Assembly: GCA_039619475.1 (NCBI GenBank)
Contig: CM077115.1
Location: 147,998,274-148,062,273 of the forward strand
Direction: 5' to 3'
Length of the DNA stretch: 64,000 nucleotides
From: Icerya purchasi
Taxonomy: Eukaryota > Arthropoda > Insecta > Hemiptera > Monophlebidae
This document shows, in pieces, positions 48,780 to 59,469 of this stretch (positions are counted from its first letter, which is position 1; the number at the start of each line of letters is the position of its first letter). The translations under genes were made by a program, and so were the position numbers. Under the pieces are notes generated by a model that did not search any database, was not told where the DNA came from, and saw nothing but the letters and a program-made list of their open reading frames with translations.

Positions 48780-49061
48780 ATTAAATATATCCTAAAATCT
48801 ATATCTTTGACCAGTGCGTTCTGCCAGTTCTAACATACGCTAGTGAAACTTGAATATTAACAAAAAATAAGAATTAATCAACGAAAAATGGAAAGGTCTA
48901 TGTTGGGGATTACTTTGAAGGACAAATGGACGAAGAGGCGTATCCGAGAAACAACGAAAGTGACAGATGCAGTATATATCATTAAAAATATTAATTGGAG
49001 ATGGTGTGGACATGTGGCTAGAGACGAAGATCGCTGGATAAGTGTGGCAATATCATGGAAA
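48780..49061 (+). pseudogene. RTE-type LINE C-terminal region, part 1
   Basis: Plus-strand reading gives FDQCVLPVLTYASET, ERSMLGITLKDKWTKRRIRE and NINWRWCGHVARDEDRW, the thumb-to-C-terminus signature of arthropod endonuclease-reverse-transcriptase LINEs, with stops. The frame is cut at 49061 by the hAT MITE and resumes at 49811. Confidence 0.85.
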
Positions 49062-49810
49062 CAGGCCTGGATTTAGGGGGTGGGTCTAGGGGGGCTGCAG
49101 TCCCGGGCGCCGCCTTATAAAGGGGCCCCCAAAGGACACCAACTTCCGATACGTAATAAAAAATTAATCTATCATTCGTCATATATATATATATATCGAC
49201 TTTTTTTTGAATAAATAAAATTAGCTTTACAGGAACAAGTGCATTTTTTGATACATTTATTTGTTAATAATTTTGTATCCATTTTTATTTCCTCCTAGAG
49301 AAGAAAACTTCGTAATAGTAAAATTTCGGTATTTGTAAAAACGTACCAGAAATTTGTTTTAAGGTATAACGAGTCGGAATCTACATTTTCAGGAAATGTC
49401 TGTATGAATGTTGTGCGTGTGTATTTGTGCAGTACACGCACACAAACTATAATTTTATGCAAATCTTTGGTTAAAATTTGATGAAAAATTCATTGTTTAA
49501 AATTATACATATATTCATAATAAATAATTTTCGGAAACAACTGTGTTTTAAAAGATATTTATTATGAGTAATCACTGTGAGAGCTTTAAATATTTATATA
49601 TATATATATTTTTTTTTTTTTTTTGGTATCGAAAATTCTACCCATTGTCTATATGATATTTAGTTCTGTTTACATTAATAATTATATGTTAATTCGTGAA
49701 TTCAAAATAATATAATTAAATTAAATTAAAGAAAATTTAGTTATTCTATAAAACTGATAATTTTGTCACTTCCGATAAGAGCCCCTAATATTTCCGTAAC
49801 CCCGGGCTTG
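49062..49810. mobile_element. hAT MITE copy B, 749 bp, inserted in a LINE
   Basis: Ends CAGGCCTGGATTTAGGG and, on the minus strand, CAAGCCCGGGGTTACGG (12 of 17 matching). They are bordered by near-matching 8-bp repeats CATGGAAA (49054-49061) and CAAGGAAC (49811-49818). The interior is non-coding, holds TA runs, and carries a separate insert at about 49517-49567 similar to the Penelope-like tail at 45466-45515. Confidence 0.8.
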
Positions 49811-49985
49811 CAAGGAACCTTGATGGCAAACGATCCTTAGGACTACTGAGAATACGATGAACAGATGAAATTCGAAAATTCAGAGTAAACTGGCAGGAAG
49901 AAGTACAAGATCGCAGTGTTTAGAAAAAATTGGGAGAGGCCTTCGTCCAGCAGTGGACTGATAATGGTTAACGAAGAAGAAGAAG
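49811..49985 (+). pseudogene. RTE-type LINE C-terminal region, part 2 (3' end)
   Basis: Continuation of the LINE after the MITE: RNLDGKRS, then VNWQEEVQDRS, LGEAFVQQWTD and a stop context TGATAATGG, matching the conserved LGEAYVQQW end of this LINE group. Followed by a GAAGAA and TA tail. Confidence 0.85.
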
Positions 49986-49986
49986 A

Positions 49987-50018
<32 letters not shown>

Positions 50019-50020
<2 letters not shown>

Positions 50021-50272
50021 TAGTATGTAACTAGGTAATGTTTGTAAGTTTGTTTGTAGGAGGTAATTTCCGAAACTGATCATCCGATTTCAAAAATTCT
50101 TTCATCAATATTTAGAATGGATTTTTAGGATGGACATAGGCTACATATTACCCCGTTAAAATAAAAGGGCTTTTCGTGGTGACCAATTTTTCATATTGTT
50201 CCGTTAAATATATTATCCCGATAATCCCATTAAAATACAAAGCGTCGAAAAAATGGTCAAGCGATGGATAGA
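50019..50272 (+). mobile_element. Helitron-type fragment
   Basis: Contains the arthropod Helitron left-region phrases GTAATGTTTGTAAGTTTG, TTTCCGAAACTGATCATCCG and a GACATAGGCTACATATTACC block. It is interrupted at 50273 by a younger copy. Confidence 0.65.
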
Positions 50273-50466
50273 TCATACTAATATTATAAAGAGGTAATGT
50301 TTGTAAGTTTTGATGTAGAGGTGTAATCTCCAAAACTGCCATCCGATTTCAAAATTGATCGTGATTTTTGAATAAAATTACTTAGTTGAAGATAGTGATA
50401 TTTGTATATTGAGTTTTTACTGATACACTCACAGTCACGAACTGAATTCCATGCGGGCACAACTAG
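50273..50466 (+). mobile_element. Short non-autonomous Helitron, nested
   Basis: Begins TCATACTAATATTATAAAGA (5' TC) and ends ATGCGGGCACAACTAG (3' CTAG), inserted between an A (50272) and a T (50467) as Helitrons do. The interior repeats the phrases of the preceding fragment. Confidence 0.8.
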
Positions 50467-51001
50467 TATTAAATATTTTCGTATACCTGCGGCCAATGAA
50501 TGAATTTTACAAAAAAAAAAAAAGAGTACATAATTTGATAAAACATTTTCACGTTTGTGTACAGCTGATCTCTAACAGTGGTATATATCATATGTGCGAC
50601 CTGTCAGCATTGCAATTATAAATGGCCGTAATGAACAGTTATTTTAATTTCTCAACCGCCCTTTCAAACGTTAAACAACAGTAGTTTAGTTAGTATTTTT
50701 TAAATATAAAGCAGCGCATTCGTTTACAGTTTAAAATTGGTTAAAAGTGTAACAAATTTATCAAAACATTTTTTAAATTGTATACATTTTATTTTAGAAT
50801 AGTATTTAAGAATGCTTTGCGATTTTCTACGAGAACTAGAAAAATTCCTTTTAGATATTTTGTTTCAGAACTTTAAATAATGTTTATTAAATTCACATAA
50901 GTATTAACTCCAAACGAAGTTAGAGGTAGTGTGAATAACCTAAATTGAATTAATTTTTCAATGTCAATTGCTAATCTTAGTACATGTATTATTTTTATTA
51001 G

Positions 51002-51168
51002 GAGCTGGAATTGGTTCAGTATTTGGTTCATTGATTGTTGTTTATGCCCGTAATCCTTCACCGGAAGGTGGTCAATTATTTTCACACGCCATTTTAGGAT
51101 TCGCCTTATCTAAGGCAACGGAGTTATTCTGTTTGATGATGGCCCTTTTAATTCCATACGCTTTTTAA
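51002..51168 (+). CDS. ATP synthase subunit c-like last exon (partial gene)
   Basis: A splice acceptor (atttttattag) precedes an open exon reading [20 protein letters not shown], then [19 protein letters not shown] and [12 protein letters not shown] with a stop at 51166. This is the C-terminal two-thirds of the mitochondrial c-ring subunit, canonical except for LSEAMG to LSKATE, GT to GS and PEGG for LKQQ. The Glu that carries the proton is Lys; a new Glu lies three residues on. No frameshift or stop. Upstream exons were not found in the window, so it is either a decayed duplicate or a gene whose 5' exons lie under the transposons at 48-50 kb. The minus-strand paralogue at 31964-35636 shares the Ser and Lys changes. 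Confidence 0.7.
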
Positions 51169-51273
51169 TTGCATTTTTATTATCGTATTATATTACGATT
51201 TATTTAGTACATTTACCGATTTAGTCACAGTCTCTTGACGTTATAACACGTATAAGAATATATGATATATAGT

Positions 51274-51545
51274 CATGGGCGTCGCCAGCGGGGGGCAGGG
51301 GGGGCAGCTGCCCCCCCTGGAGCCTTGAAACTTTTTAATCAACTGGCCATAATGAGTGTTCATAGGCGCGTAATCATGAATAATTTGTCAGAAACCCACG
51401 AAAATTAAGTTTTAATTAAGATTTTATTCTTGTTTAATAAAATATTAAGCCTTTACAACTTATAAATTTCATTTTTTCTATAACTCATATCCTTTTTCTA
51501 TCATCTTGCCCCGCCCCCCCCCTCCCCCCCTGGCGGCTGGCAACA
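51274..51545. mobile_element. hAT MITE, family shared with 54763-55032 (inverse orientation)
   Basis: Left end CATGGGCGTCGCCAGC then G-runs and GGCAGCTGCC; the interior (AAGCCTTTACAACTTATAAA, CTCATATCC, TCTATCATC) matches the reverse complement of 54763-55032. The right end is degenerate (TGGCGGCTGGCAAC), so its boundary is approximate. Confidence 0.85.
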
Positions 51546-53690
51546 AATAAATAACAGTCTGTGCCATTTTTGAAATATATTTTCGAGTATAAAATATATG
51601 TATTTTTATATTTCAGTTGGCTGTACTGTGCTCTGTTACGTTAGGATCCTAAAAAATGTGTTAAACCGTTACACAAAATGTACAATTTAATGATGTCGTA
51701 TCTTTATTTGTTAAAAATGGTGCGATATATTATGCAAGTGAACAACGAAATGAAATAGTAATTATACACATCACTTAAACTGAACGCAATAGAGGCAATT
51801 AAAACCAAAAGAAACTACTGCTCAAAAAATGTATTGTGGTTCAATTAATATCTTTACTGTGAAACAAAAGCGACATTTCTTACGATTAAATGTATTTTTA
51901 GTAAGCGATTCCCGATGTCTTAAACCTGCCACTATGGTCAGAATGATATTTAGAATTCTAGAGATTCTAAGAATAATGTAATCTTTTAATGGTTTCGCGC
52001 ACGAAACTAACACAAACAGCACTTCCAATACATTGTTTGACTGATAGACGAATTATGGAACTTTGTATCCTTTTATTATAGTTGGTTTTATTTCAGAACG
52101 ACTGACACTGTTTTTAGTCAATGTATATTGAGGTTATTCAACTCAAGTTCAGGCATGTATGTTAGCCGCAACAAAGTGTATGTTTTGTATCTTCATAATA
52201 AATTGAGATGTGCTGAAAATTGTAGCGGCATAGCTTGTCTTCTAGTATTTGGAGTATGCAATTGAAGCAGTTATTTTCTATATTCTTCAAGTTTTTGGAA
52301 CTTCCACATAAAAGCGATAGTTAATACAAAGGTAGTAATTATTTGCACTTTGTGCAACACTAGCGTGATAAAACTTGAAAATGATTTCCAATTACAAATA
52401 GAATGGATATATTGTTGGTTTTATTACAGATGTAAGTGCTTGCTGGTAAATGTTCTAAACACTGGCTTTTACATTCGACCAGGCACTTTATGTCGGTGTT
52501 AAGTTTTAGCGCAAAAATATTATTTTCTAAATTAGGCATGGATTGATGTTGGCCATTTAACAAAGTACTTTAGAGTCGGTAACACGTCAACGAAAAATTA
52601 CTATTAATAGCACTGGTCTGATTCAAGCTGCAGTATAACGTGATATCGTCGGTAGCATTGAAAAGTAAAAAAAAATTACTTTCCATGGTGAAACATCGGC
52701 GACAAAAAGATATGTTTCCCCTGAGAAAACTATCAAGAGTAAATTCCCAATCAGATGCGATGGAAATTAATCATTATTTTGTATATATGTTTCCAGTCAG
52801 GTTGTATTAGATAATTTGTGTACGTTAAGTAGTACCATAATAGAGTATGTTTATTAATATCGAAATTATGCCTGATGAATTTGCAATTTTTTCCCTAAAG
52901 TTTCATTAAACTTGAAAGTGTATAGACGTGTTTTGCTTTATTTTTTTTTTAATTTTTATCTATTTACAATGAATTACTTTTCACCTAGATTATCATTTAT
53001 CTATTCGTAGTTATTATTATTTGTAATAAAATCTTTTCCAATATATATTAAAAGTAGTGTAAAGTAATTCTACATATTCTTGATAATGTTTATCATGGAT
53101 ACTGTAGAATTTAACCCCTTTTATAATCACCAAGTGCTTCTATTAGATTTGAAGGCGAATATTTGTTCAGTTACTTTCTTTTCAGATCTGCCATTCTTTT
53201 CTCGGATTAAATCTCTTCTCCGCTCTTTGTAATAAAAGGAGTTAATAAATTACTATTGTGTATGCTGACAAATAATTTTTAATGTACACATTTCTTTTTT
53301 ATATGTCGTCATAGTTATTTCAACTTAATTATAATAGATAGGATAGTAAAAATATTTTAGTGATTAAGATCATTATTATACACAATGCATAAATATATTG
53401 TTAGCTATCCTTGCAGTACTACTCAGCAAAACCTAAGAGAAATAACAGCAATGAAAGATGAAATAATTTCATATTGAAAAGTATTAAGTGTTGTCCATTG
53501 TAGATTTTGCCGCCCCTAATAAATCTAGAAAAAATTAAAAATTTTAGTTCTTAAATGCATACGATAAAAACAAAGTTGAAAAAAACGTTTTCGGAAATCG
53601 TAATAACTTTAAATTTAAAAGAAGCTTACACAAAACTTTTCAAAATTACCCTGAACTTTAAATTTAACTTATCTGTATATATATGTATAT
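51546..53690. other. AT-rich DNA without recognised genes
   Basis: May include 3' UTR of the subunit-c-like exon. No coding motif or element ends recognised. Confidence 0.45.
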
Positions 53691-53694
53691 ATAT

Positions 53695-54490
53695 TGTGAC
53701 GGATTCGGCCGCCATGACTTTCGATATTTTTCACGCTGTACCGAATTAAAAAAAATGATAATGATTACTCTTTTCCAAATTCTAAATTCCTCATCTCTCC
53801 GCATTTTGACAGTTTCTCAGGCTTCCGATTTCTATTTCTCCGGTTTCTCGGGCAGCGTGCAAACTGAGCATTCTCTGACCGTAATGCTAGATCGACAAAT
53901 TTTGTGGGAATTGCCAATGTGCACGGCGCCAATTTGGCGATCCGTGCATATGTGTGTGTTTATTATATGAGGGTGGTTCGTCCGATCTGGCGTTGTGTGC
54001 GTCGGAGATGCGATTCGAGCTACGTCGAGGCGTGAGAAGTTTTTTCTTAGAACCCGAAAAAACCGACGCAGGGTACCCGCCGTTCCACCGATTTTGAGAA
54101 TGTTCTAGAAAAATCGGTGGCGTATTCATTTTTTATATATATATTTTTTATTATTAGGCAAGATGGCCGTTCAAAAAGATCGTGGTCGAATTATCTGTGA
54201 ATTCGGGCCGATCAGTTCTCGCTTGCTGCTCGTCGCAGGCAGATCTCGACTGCTTTGGCCCGTGGGCACGTTCGTTTTTGTATTTTTCACCGCTACGCGC
54301 CGTTCGAGGCAAAATTTATATTTTTTTCCACTGCTTTGGCCGCTTAAGGCAAATAGGACCGATTCGACATTTTCTTTGGTGGTCAGTTTAAATATGTTCT
54401 TTTTAAATCAAATATAATTCGATTTACTCGTCTTACCAAAAGATTTGTTGTTTTTTTTTCTTTTCGTTGCAAGGACACGTTTTCGTGACA
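53695..54490 (+). mobile_element. LTR candidate
   Basis: A GC-richer block starting TGTGACGGATTCGGCC and ending TTTTCGTGACA, i.e. TG..CA termini with short inverted repeats, with a TATA-like stretch near 54135. Downstream, TGGCGCCCGGAAC at 54589 resembles a tRNA-Lys-type primer-binding site but lies about 100 bp past the proposed end. No second LTR or gag/pol was seen in the window and flanking bases show no duplication, so it could be a partial element. Confidence 0.4.
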
Positions 54491-54762
54491 TCTCCGCCGC
54501 GGAGACCTTTCTTTTTTCGTTTAAACCTTAGGAAAGCCTAAAGCTCTTCCCGAACGAGCTAACGGTTACGTTACACCTGAAGTAACGTTGGCGCCCGGAA
54601 CTTTTATTTTCGTTTATTTTTTTTTTACATTTTATTTTAATATCATCGAAGAAAGTGGTCAGTTACAAATGTTGCCAAAGAACAGGGAAATAACGAATTA
54701 GTCACAAATGTCACCTAAGAGCAGGGACTAGTGAAGAGAGTTAATTCTTATCAATATAAATG

Positions 54763-55032
54763 CAAGGGCGTCGCCAGCCGATGAGCCAGGGAGGGGCAAG
54801 GTGAGTTGGATGATAGAAAGAGGATATGAGTTATAGGAAAAATAAAATTTATAAGTTGTAAAGGCTTAATATTTTATTAAATTAGAATAAAATCTTAATT
54901 AAAACATGTTTTCCAAATTGTCCATGATTACGCGCCTATGAATATTCATCAATGCCAGTTGATTAAAAAGTTTCAAGGCTTCAGTGGAGGGGGGCAGCTG
55001 TCTCTTCCGGTTTCCCGCTGGCGACGCCCGTG
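54763..55032. mobile_element. hAT MITE, 270 bp, complete
   Basis: Ends CAAGGGCGTCGCCAGC and, on the minus strand, CACGGGCGTCGCCAGC, flanked by a perfect 8-bp duplication TATAAATG at 54755-54762 and 55033-55040. The CA start and 8-bp duplication are hAT hallmarks. Non-coding. Second copy at 51274-51545 in the opposite direction. Confidence 0.92.
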
Positions 55033-55040
55033 TATAAATG

Positions 55041-55260
55041 AATGTTTGTTTGTTCCGTATGCATTTTTGTACCGCTGGACGGATCATATTCAAATTTTCA
55101 GGGTGTATTCGTGTTATTCGAAGGTTTTAAGGTATGGCTAAGTTTTCTATCATCTCTCCTTCACGAAATATCAGGTTTTAAGTAGTTAGGATGCGACTAG
55201 CGGTACAGAAATGCATGTGGGACGAATAAAATTTTTTTTTTTATAAAATTTTGAATAAAA
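55041..55260 (+). mobile_element. Helitron-like left region
   Basis: Has GAATGTTTGTTTGTTCCGTA, TGTACCGCTGGACGGATC and ATTCAAATTT, phrases common near Helitron 5' ends. It may be the left part of the Helitron-like units at 56066-57073, separated by the LINE fragment. Confidence 0.45.
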
Positions 55261-55569
55261 TGATTACCATGGTAAATATAAATTAAACGTAAAATTTAAA
55301 TCAAATTATTACCATGGTAAATAATAAACTCTAGATAATACTTTATTAATTTCTGACGTAAGTAAATACACCGCGTTCTGGTACTTTACTTTTTGCGTTA
55401 CTGAAATCATCAAACCTCTATAACATGATCTGAATATAAAAGTCGCGCTTCTAGCCTAGCTGCTGTATTTATTGCGGAGAGTTTAAAAAAAAAACAGTGT
55501 TTCTTATTATTTTTTAAAAAGAAATACCTACAACGGAATTTTTATTTGCTCTCGGTAATATTTTCAATA

Positions 55570-56065
55570 ACCTAAGCAGGATGCTTGAAAATCGAATGAT
55601 GAACCTGAACCTACGAAAAAGGATAATGCGGTGTCACATATGGTCCGTCCTGAAATATTCCTGCGAAACATGAACTATGAGTACGGAGTGTGAAAAGAAA
55701 ATATCTGCCTTTGAGGTGTAGTGCTACCGAAGACCATTACGGATCTCGTGGAAAGATTACGTAATCAACGAGGCAGTCTTAACAAGAATAGGAGAACGGT
55801 AAGTTGTGGTAGATATTAAAAATAGGAAAACGAAATATTTAGCGCATAAAATCCTAGAAGGCGGTATTTTCATGTTGGTTCAAGGAAAAATTCAAGAAAA
55901 AACACGAGAAAGGAGGCGATTGGAGTTAATGAAAACAAACCCACCAGCCAATTCTCTTCGCAAGACCCTGAAAGAAATCATCAAAGACACTAGAAACCAT
56001 TGGATATAGATCAAGAAGGATGTACGCAATCTCCTGTAAAGGAGAAGCGACGACGACGACCGGGA
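55570..56065 (+). pseudogene. LINE (RTE-like endonuclease-RT) C-terminal fragment
   Basis: Reads NLNLRKRIMRCHIWSVL, KYSCET, FEV.CYRRPLRISWKDYV, NEAVLTRIGER, then KNRKTKYLAHKILEGG and LVQGKIQEKTRERRR, with stops. This follows the usual order of this LINE family through to its 3' CGACGACGA-rich tail at about 56048. Confidence 0.85.
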
Positions 56066-57072
56066 ATATTTAAGCTCAAATTTGAAATCTTTAATCAACT
56101 ACTTGCTGTTGTGGTAATGAATTCATTTTAATAAAATGCTGGAAACGGAGAGGTTGAAAGATATGAGTGAAGATGTCCTTTTAAATGTGTAATTATGAGA
56201 GATCACCGTGTAAATAACCTCGGCCTTTTTAAAAGTACTGTTTAGCTGAGCGAAATTTTCTGTTAGATCACGATCGACAGGTTATAGAAAGATTGTAGAA
56301 AGATTTTTAGCTAAACGTGAAACATGAGGACTCTTTTTTGTTGGACGGTAATAAACATGTTTCCCAAAGAGAGAAAGAATCTTTACTTAAATATAATTCC
56401 AGATAAAACAAATTTTTTTTTATTAATTTCAAAGCACAGATTAAAACCGGTATTAATACACGGGTGAAGCCGTGAGTATCAGGAAGCAGGATTGGAAACT
56501 ATTTGAGTACACATTGCTCAAGCACGTTCGTCCAAAACAGACGAGCAGTAGGGACTAAGACTGGGAACCGTTCCCGTATGCATCGCTCAAGTCCGTTCGT
56601 CTGAAACGAATGAGCAACGGGAAGTAAGACTGGTAATCGTTTTTTTAATATTTGCTACCAGGAACGTTATTTATACTCAAATTTGAAATACTTAATTAAC
56701 TATTGTAGTAATAAATTAATTTTAATAAAATAGGTTAAAAAATATGAGTGAAGATGTTCTTTTAAATGTGTAATTATGGAAGATCACCGTGTGAATAACT
56801 TACTCTTCAAAATGATGGCTGTGCGTGCAGTTTAGTTGAGCAAAACTTTTTGTTAGATCTTAACAGACAAGTTATAGAAAGATCGATAATCTTCGGCTAA
56901 AATGTGAAACGTGAAAACCATTTTTTGTTGGACGCTGATAAACATGTTTCCTAAAGAAGGAAAGAATCTTTACATAAATATAATTCCAGATAAAACAAAA
57001 TTTTTTTTATGAATTTCAATGTACAAATTTAAACGGGTATTAATACACGGACGAAGCCCTGGGTAATAGCTA

Positions 57073-57073
<1 letters not shown>
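56066..57073 (+). mobile_element. Helitron-like tandem units
   Basis: Two direct copies of a 400-bp block (about 56101-56470 and 56690-57070). Both contain ATGAGTGAAGATGT, AAATGTGTAATTATG, GTTATAGAAAGAT, AAACATGTTTCC and TATAATTCCAGATAAAACAA. The second ends CGGACGAAGCCCTGGGTAAT AGCTAG followed by T, the hairpin-plus-CTAG end of Helitrons, before a (TA)16 run. Confidence 0.75.
56490..56640. repeat. Two tandem ~72-bp units with hairpins
   Basis: Between the larger blocks, two units each run from a GGAA(A/C)C start through CATTGCTCAAG / CATCGCTCAAG and a GTTCGTC..AAAC.GA hairpin to a shared GACTGG end. Confidence 0.6.

Positions 57074-57076
<3 letters not shown>

Positions 57077-57108
<32 letters not shown>
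57077..57108. repeat. (TA)16 microsatellite
   Basis: Pure TA run directly after the Helitron-like 3' terminus. Confidence 0.95.
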
Positions 57109-57112
<4 letters not shown>

Positions 57113-57889
57113 AATAAACATTAAAAGTAAGCGCTATCCTACTATTTTGTCCCAAAAAATATTTCAGTCAAGTTAAAAGTTTCTTCAATTTTACTGATTA
57201 ACATAAGAAAAATATATTCAAGTAATTTAGTAAAGATAAAAAAGACATGGCACTTTTCGGCAATCATTATTCACAAGGATTGTAGTTGTATCAGTCAAGT
57301 TAGGTAAATATACGTTTGTGGCATTATAAGTATTATGTAATATTATGATATAGACGATAAAATTTAAGGAAAATCTGTTTTTCGAGCTTTTGATTTAAGT
57401 CGGTAACAATCTAGTCAATGTTGAATTTCTTTAAAAAATAGCGGGAGATGAACTGAGATCAAAGAAAATCATACGAGCTCCAAAGAGATTGAAGTTGTAA
57501 ATAAATATTTTATTTCTTAAATTCTATTATAGTAGCGTTCTTTTCTATCAGGAACGTGAAAAATACATATAAAAGTACCGCTGTCATGTTCGGAAAATTT
57601 TCAATAAATATATTTGATTTTTGATTTAAAATTTATTTTTTTTCCCCAAGTTTGTTTAATTGTTTGATGCCATTTATAAAGTCAAATTCGGTCAATGTCC
57701 TGAACTGACCATCAACTGTTAGTCTTGCAATAGTTCAAAATGTCTTCATTTTCAGTAATAGTTGTTGATTTCTTGGAATGAAGAAACCCAAACAATTAAT
57801 CATACTTTTTCAGCTATACAAACCTCATCACAGACGTAAAATGTTTTTTAGTGGGTCTATACGGTTTCTGAGCGTTAGTGTTAAAATAT

Positions 57890-58310
57890 TTTTTATCTAT
57901 ATTGTTAGTTATATTTATTGTTTACTTATGATGTGCCAGAAACAGATGATGCACTACTAGCAACTTTCGCTGACGACATGACAATGATGGCAACGCACGA
58001 GAACCGAGTAAAGTCCACAGAAAATTTACAAGGTGTGCTAAAATAAAATCATTGATTGGCTGAATAAATGGAAAATAGTAATAAATGAAAATAAAAGTAA
58101 TCACATTATTTTTACAAAGAGAAAAATTGAACATAACAAATATCATATATCTGTAAATAACAAGCAAATACAATCATATTCATGCGTAAAATATCTTGGA
58201 GTACACCTAGATGAAACACTTACGTGGTTTCATTATATCAAGACAAAAATAACGGAACTTAATTTAAAAACGAGACAACTGATTATGTACAATTTTACTA
58301 TACCGCACTG
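57890..58310 (+). pseudogene. Jockey-type reverse transcriptase fragment
   Basis: Palm active site LLATFADDMTMMATHENRVK at about 57955-58015, then in another frame DWLNKWKIVINENKSNHIIF, and VKYLGVHLDETLTWFHYIKT near 58170-58240. The FADD is intact, unlike the copy at 1.3-2.4 kb, but frameshifts and truncation on both sides make it dead. Confidence 0.88.
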
Positions 58311-59357
58311 TTTTTATATATTTTATGTTTATATACATAATTTTTGATGTTTTGTAATTCTCCCATATATGTCACATTAAATTTTCCAAAAAATACATGG
58401 TTTCTTTTTTCTTTTTAAATATAAATGTTTATGAAAATAGTTAATTATTGCTTAAATTTAATATGTTAAAAGCCGGTATTTCATTTTAAAAATTCATTTA
58501 AGGGTAGGTTTGTTTTATTCAGTCAGATGGTCAGATTTGTCAATGTATGGACACATAGATTGACCAATCAGCGTTCACTTCAAACTGATTCTGTTGGAAA
58601 TTTGGAACTTAAGTAATAGGTTTTATATCACATATAATTACTAAGAAAAGAATTTCAGAAAATGTTAATGAACGTCGTAAAAATAAATGGGTTTTAAAAG
58701 TTTTACGTAAAATTATTTATTTGTATAGAAATATGAAGTGATAATTCTATGTCAATATTTACACATCTAGAAAGGTATCTATAAAAAGCATTAAATAATT
58801 TAGTTTTTCGTGATAAATGCAATCATGTAAAAAACGTAAACAAGCAAAAGTAACTTGAATACCATAAAATAAAATTAAAAACAATAAACGTTTATATTTG
58901 ACAGATAAATTGTTTTAGTATCATTCTGTAATTTAATTTCAAATATAATTTGCTTTGATACACTGTTATTTTTGACAAATGAAGAAGTACTATACAATTT
59001 TTACTAAATTCTTATGTATTGTAACGGCATTTTACTTTTTCAGGTGTATTTACAGACATCCATTAATTTTTTTAAAAATAAACTGGATAAAATAGAGCGG
59101 AGTTATGGAAATTATTCGAATATTTGAATAAAATAATTTCTAATATATATTAAGCGTAAAATTTACTTCTATTTGTTTTGGTGGTAAAACTGTGAGCTCA
59201 CAGTATACAAATCTGCAAGGATGTAATCAAGAAAAGTATTGAAAGTTTTAACAATAATATTACTGGGCAAATGACATTTCTTGCAACGCATTAAATAAAT
59301 TATAATGTTTAGAAATAATCGTAGTATAATGAAAATCCTTAAACTATTATGTATTCT

Positions 59358-59358
<1 letters not shown>

Positions 59359-59392
<34 letters not shown>
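59359..59392. repeat. (TA)n microsatellite
   Basis: About 17 TA units. Confidence 0.95.
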
Positions 59393-59394
<2 letters not shown>

Positions 59395-59469
59395 GAAACA
59401 CATATACGCAATATAAAGCTATAAAAAAATTATGCAAAATAAAAACTTTTTGATGGTATTATGTGAAAG

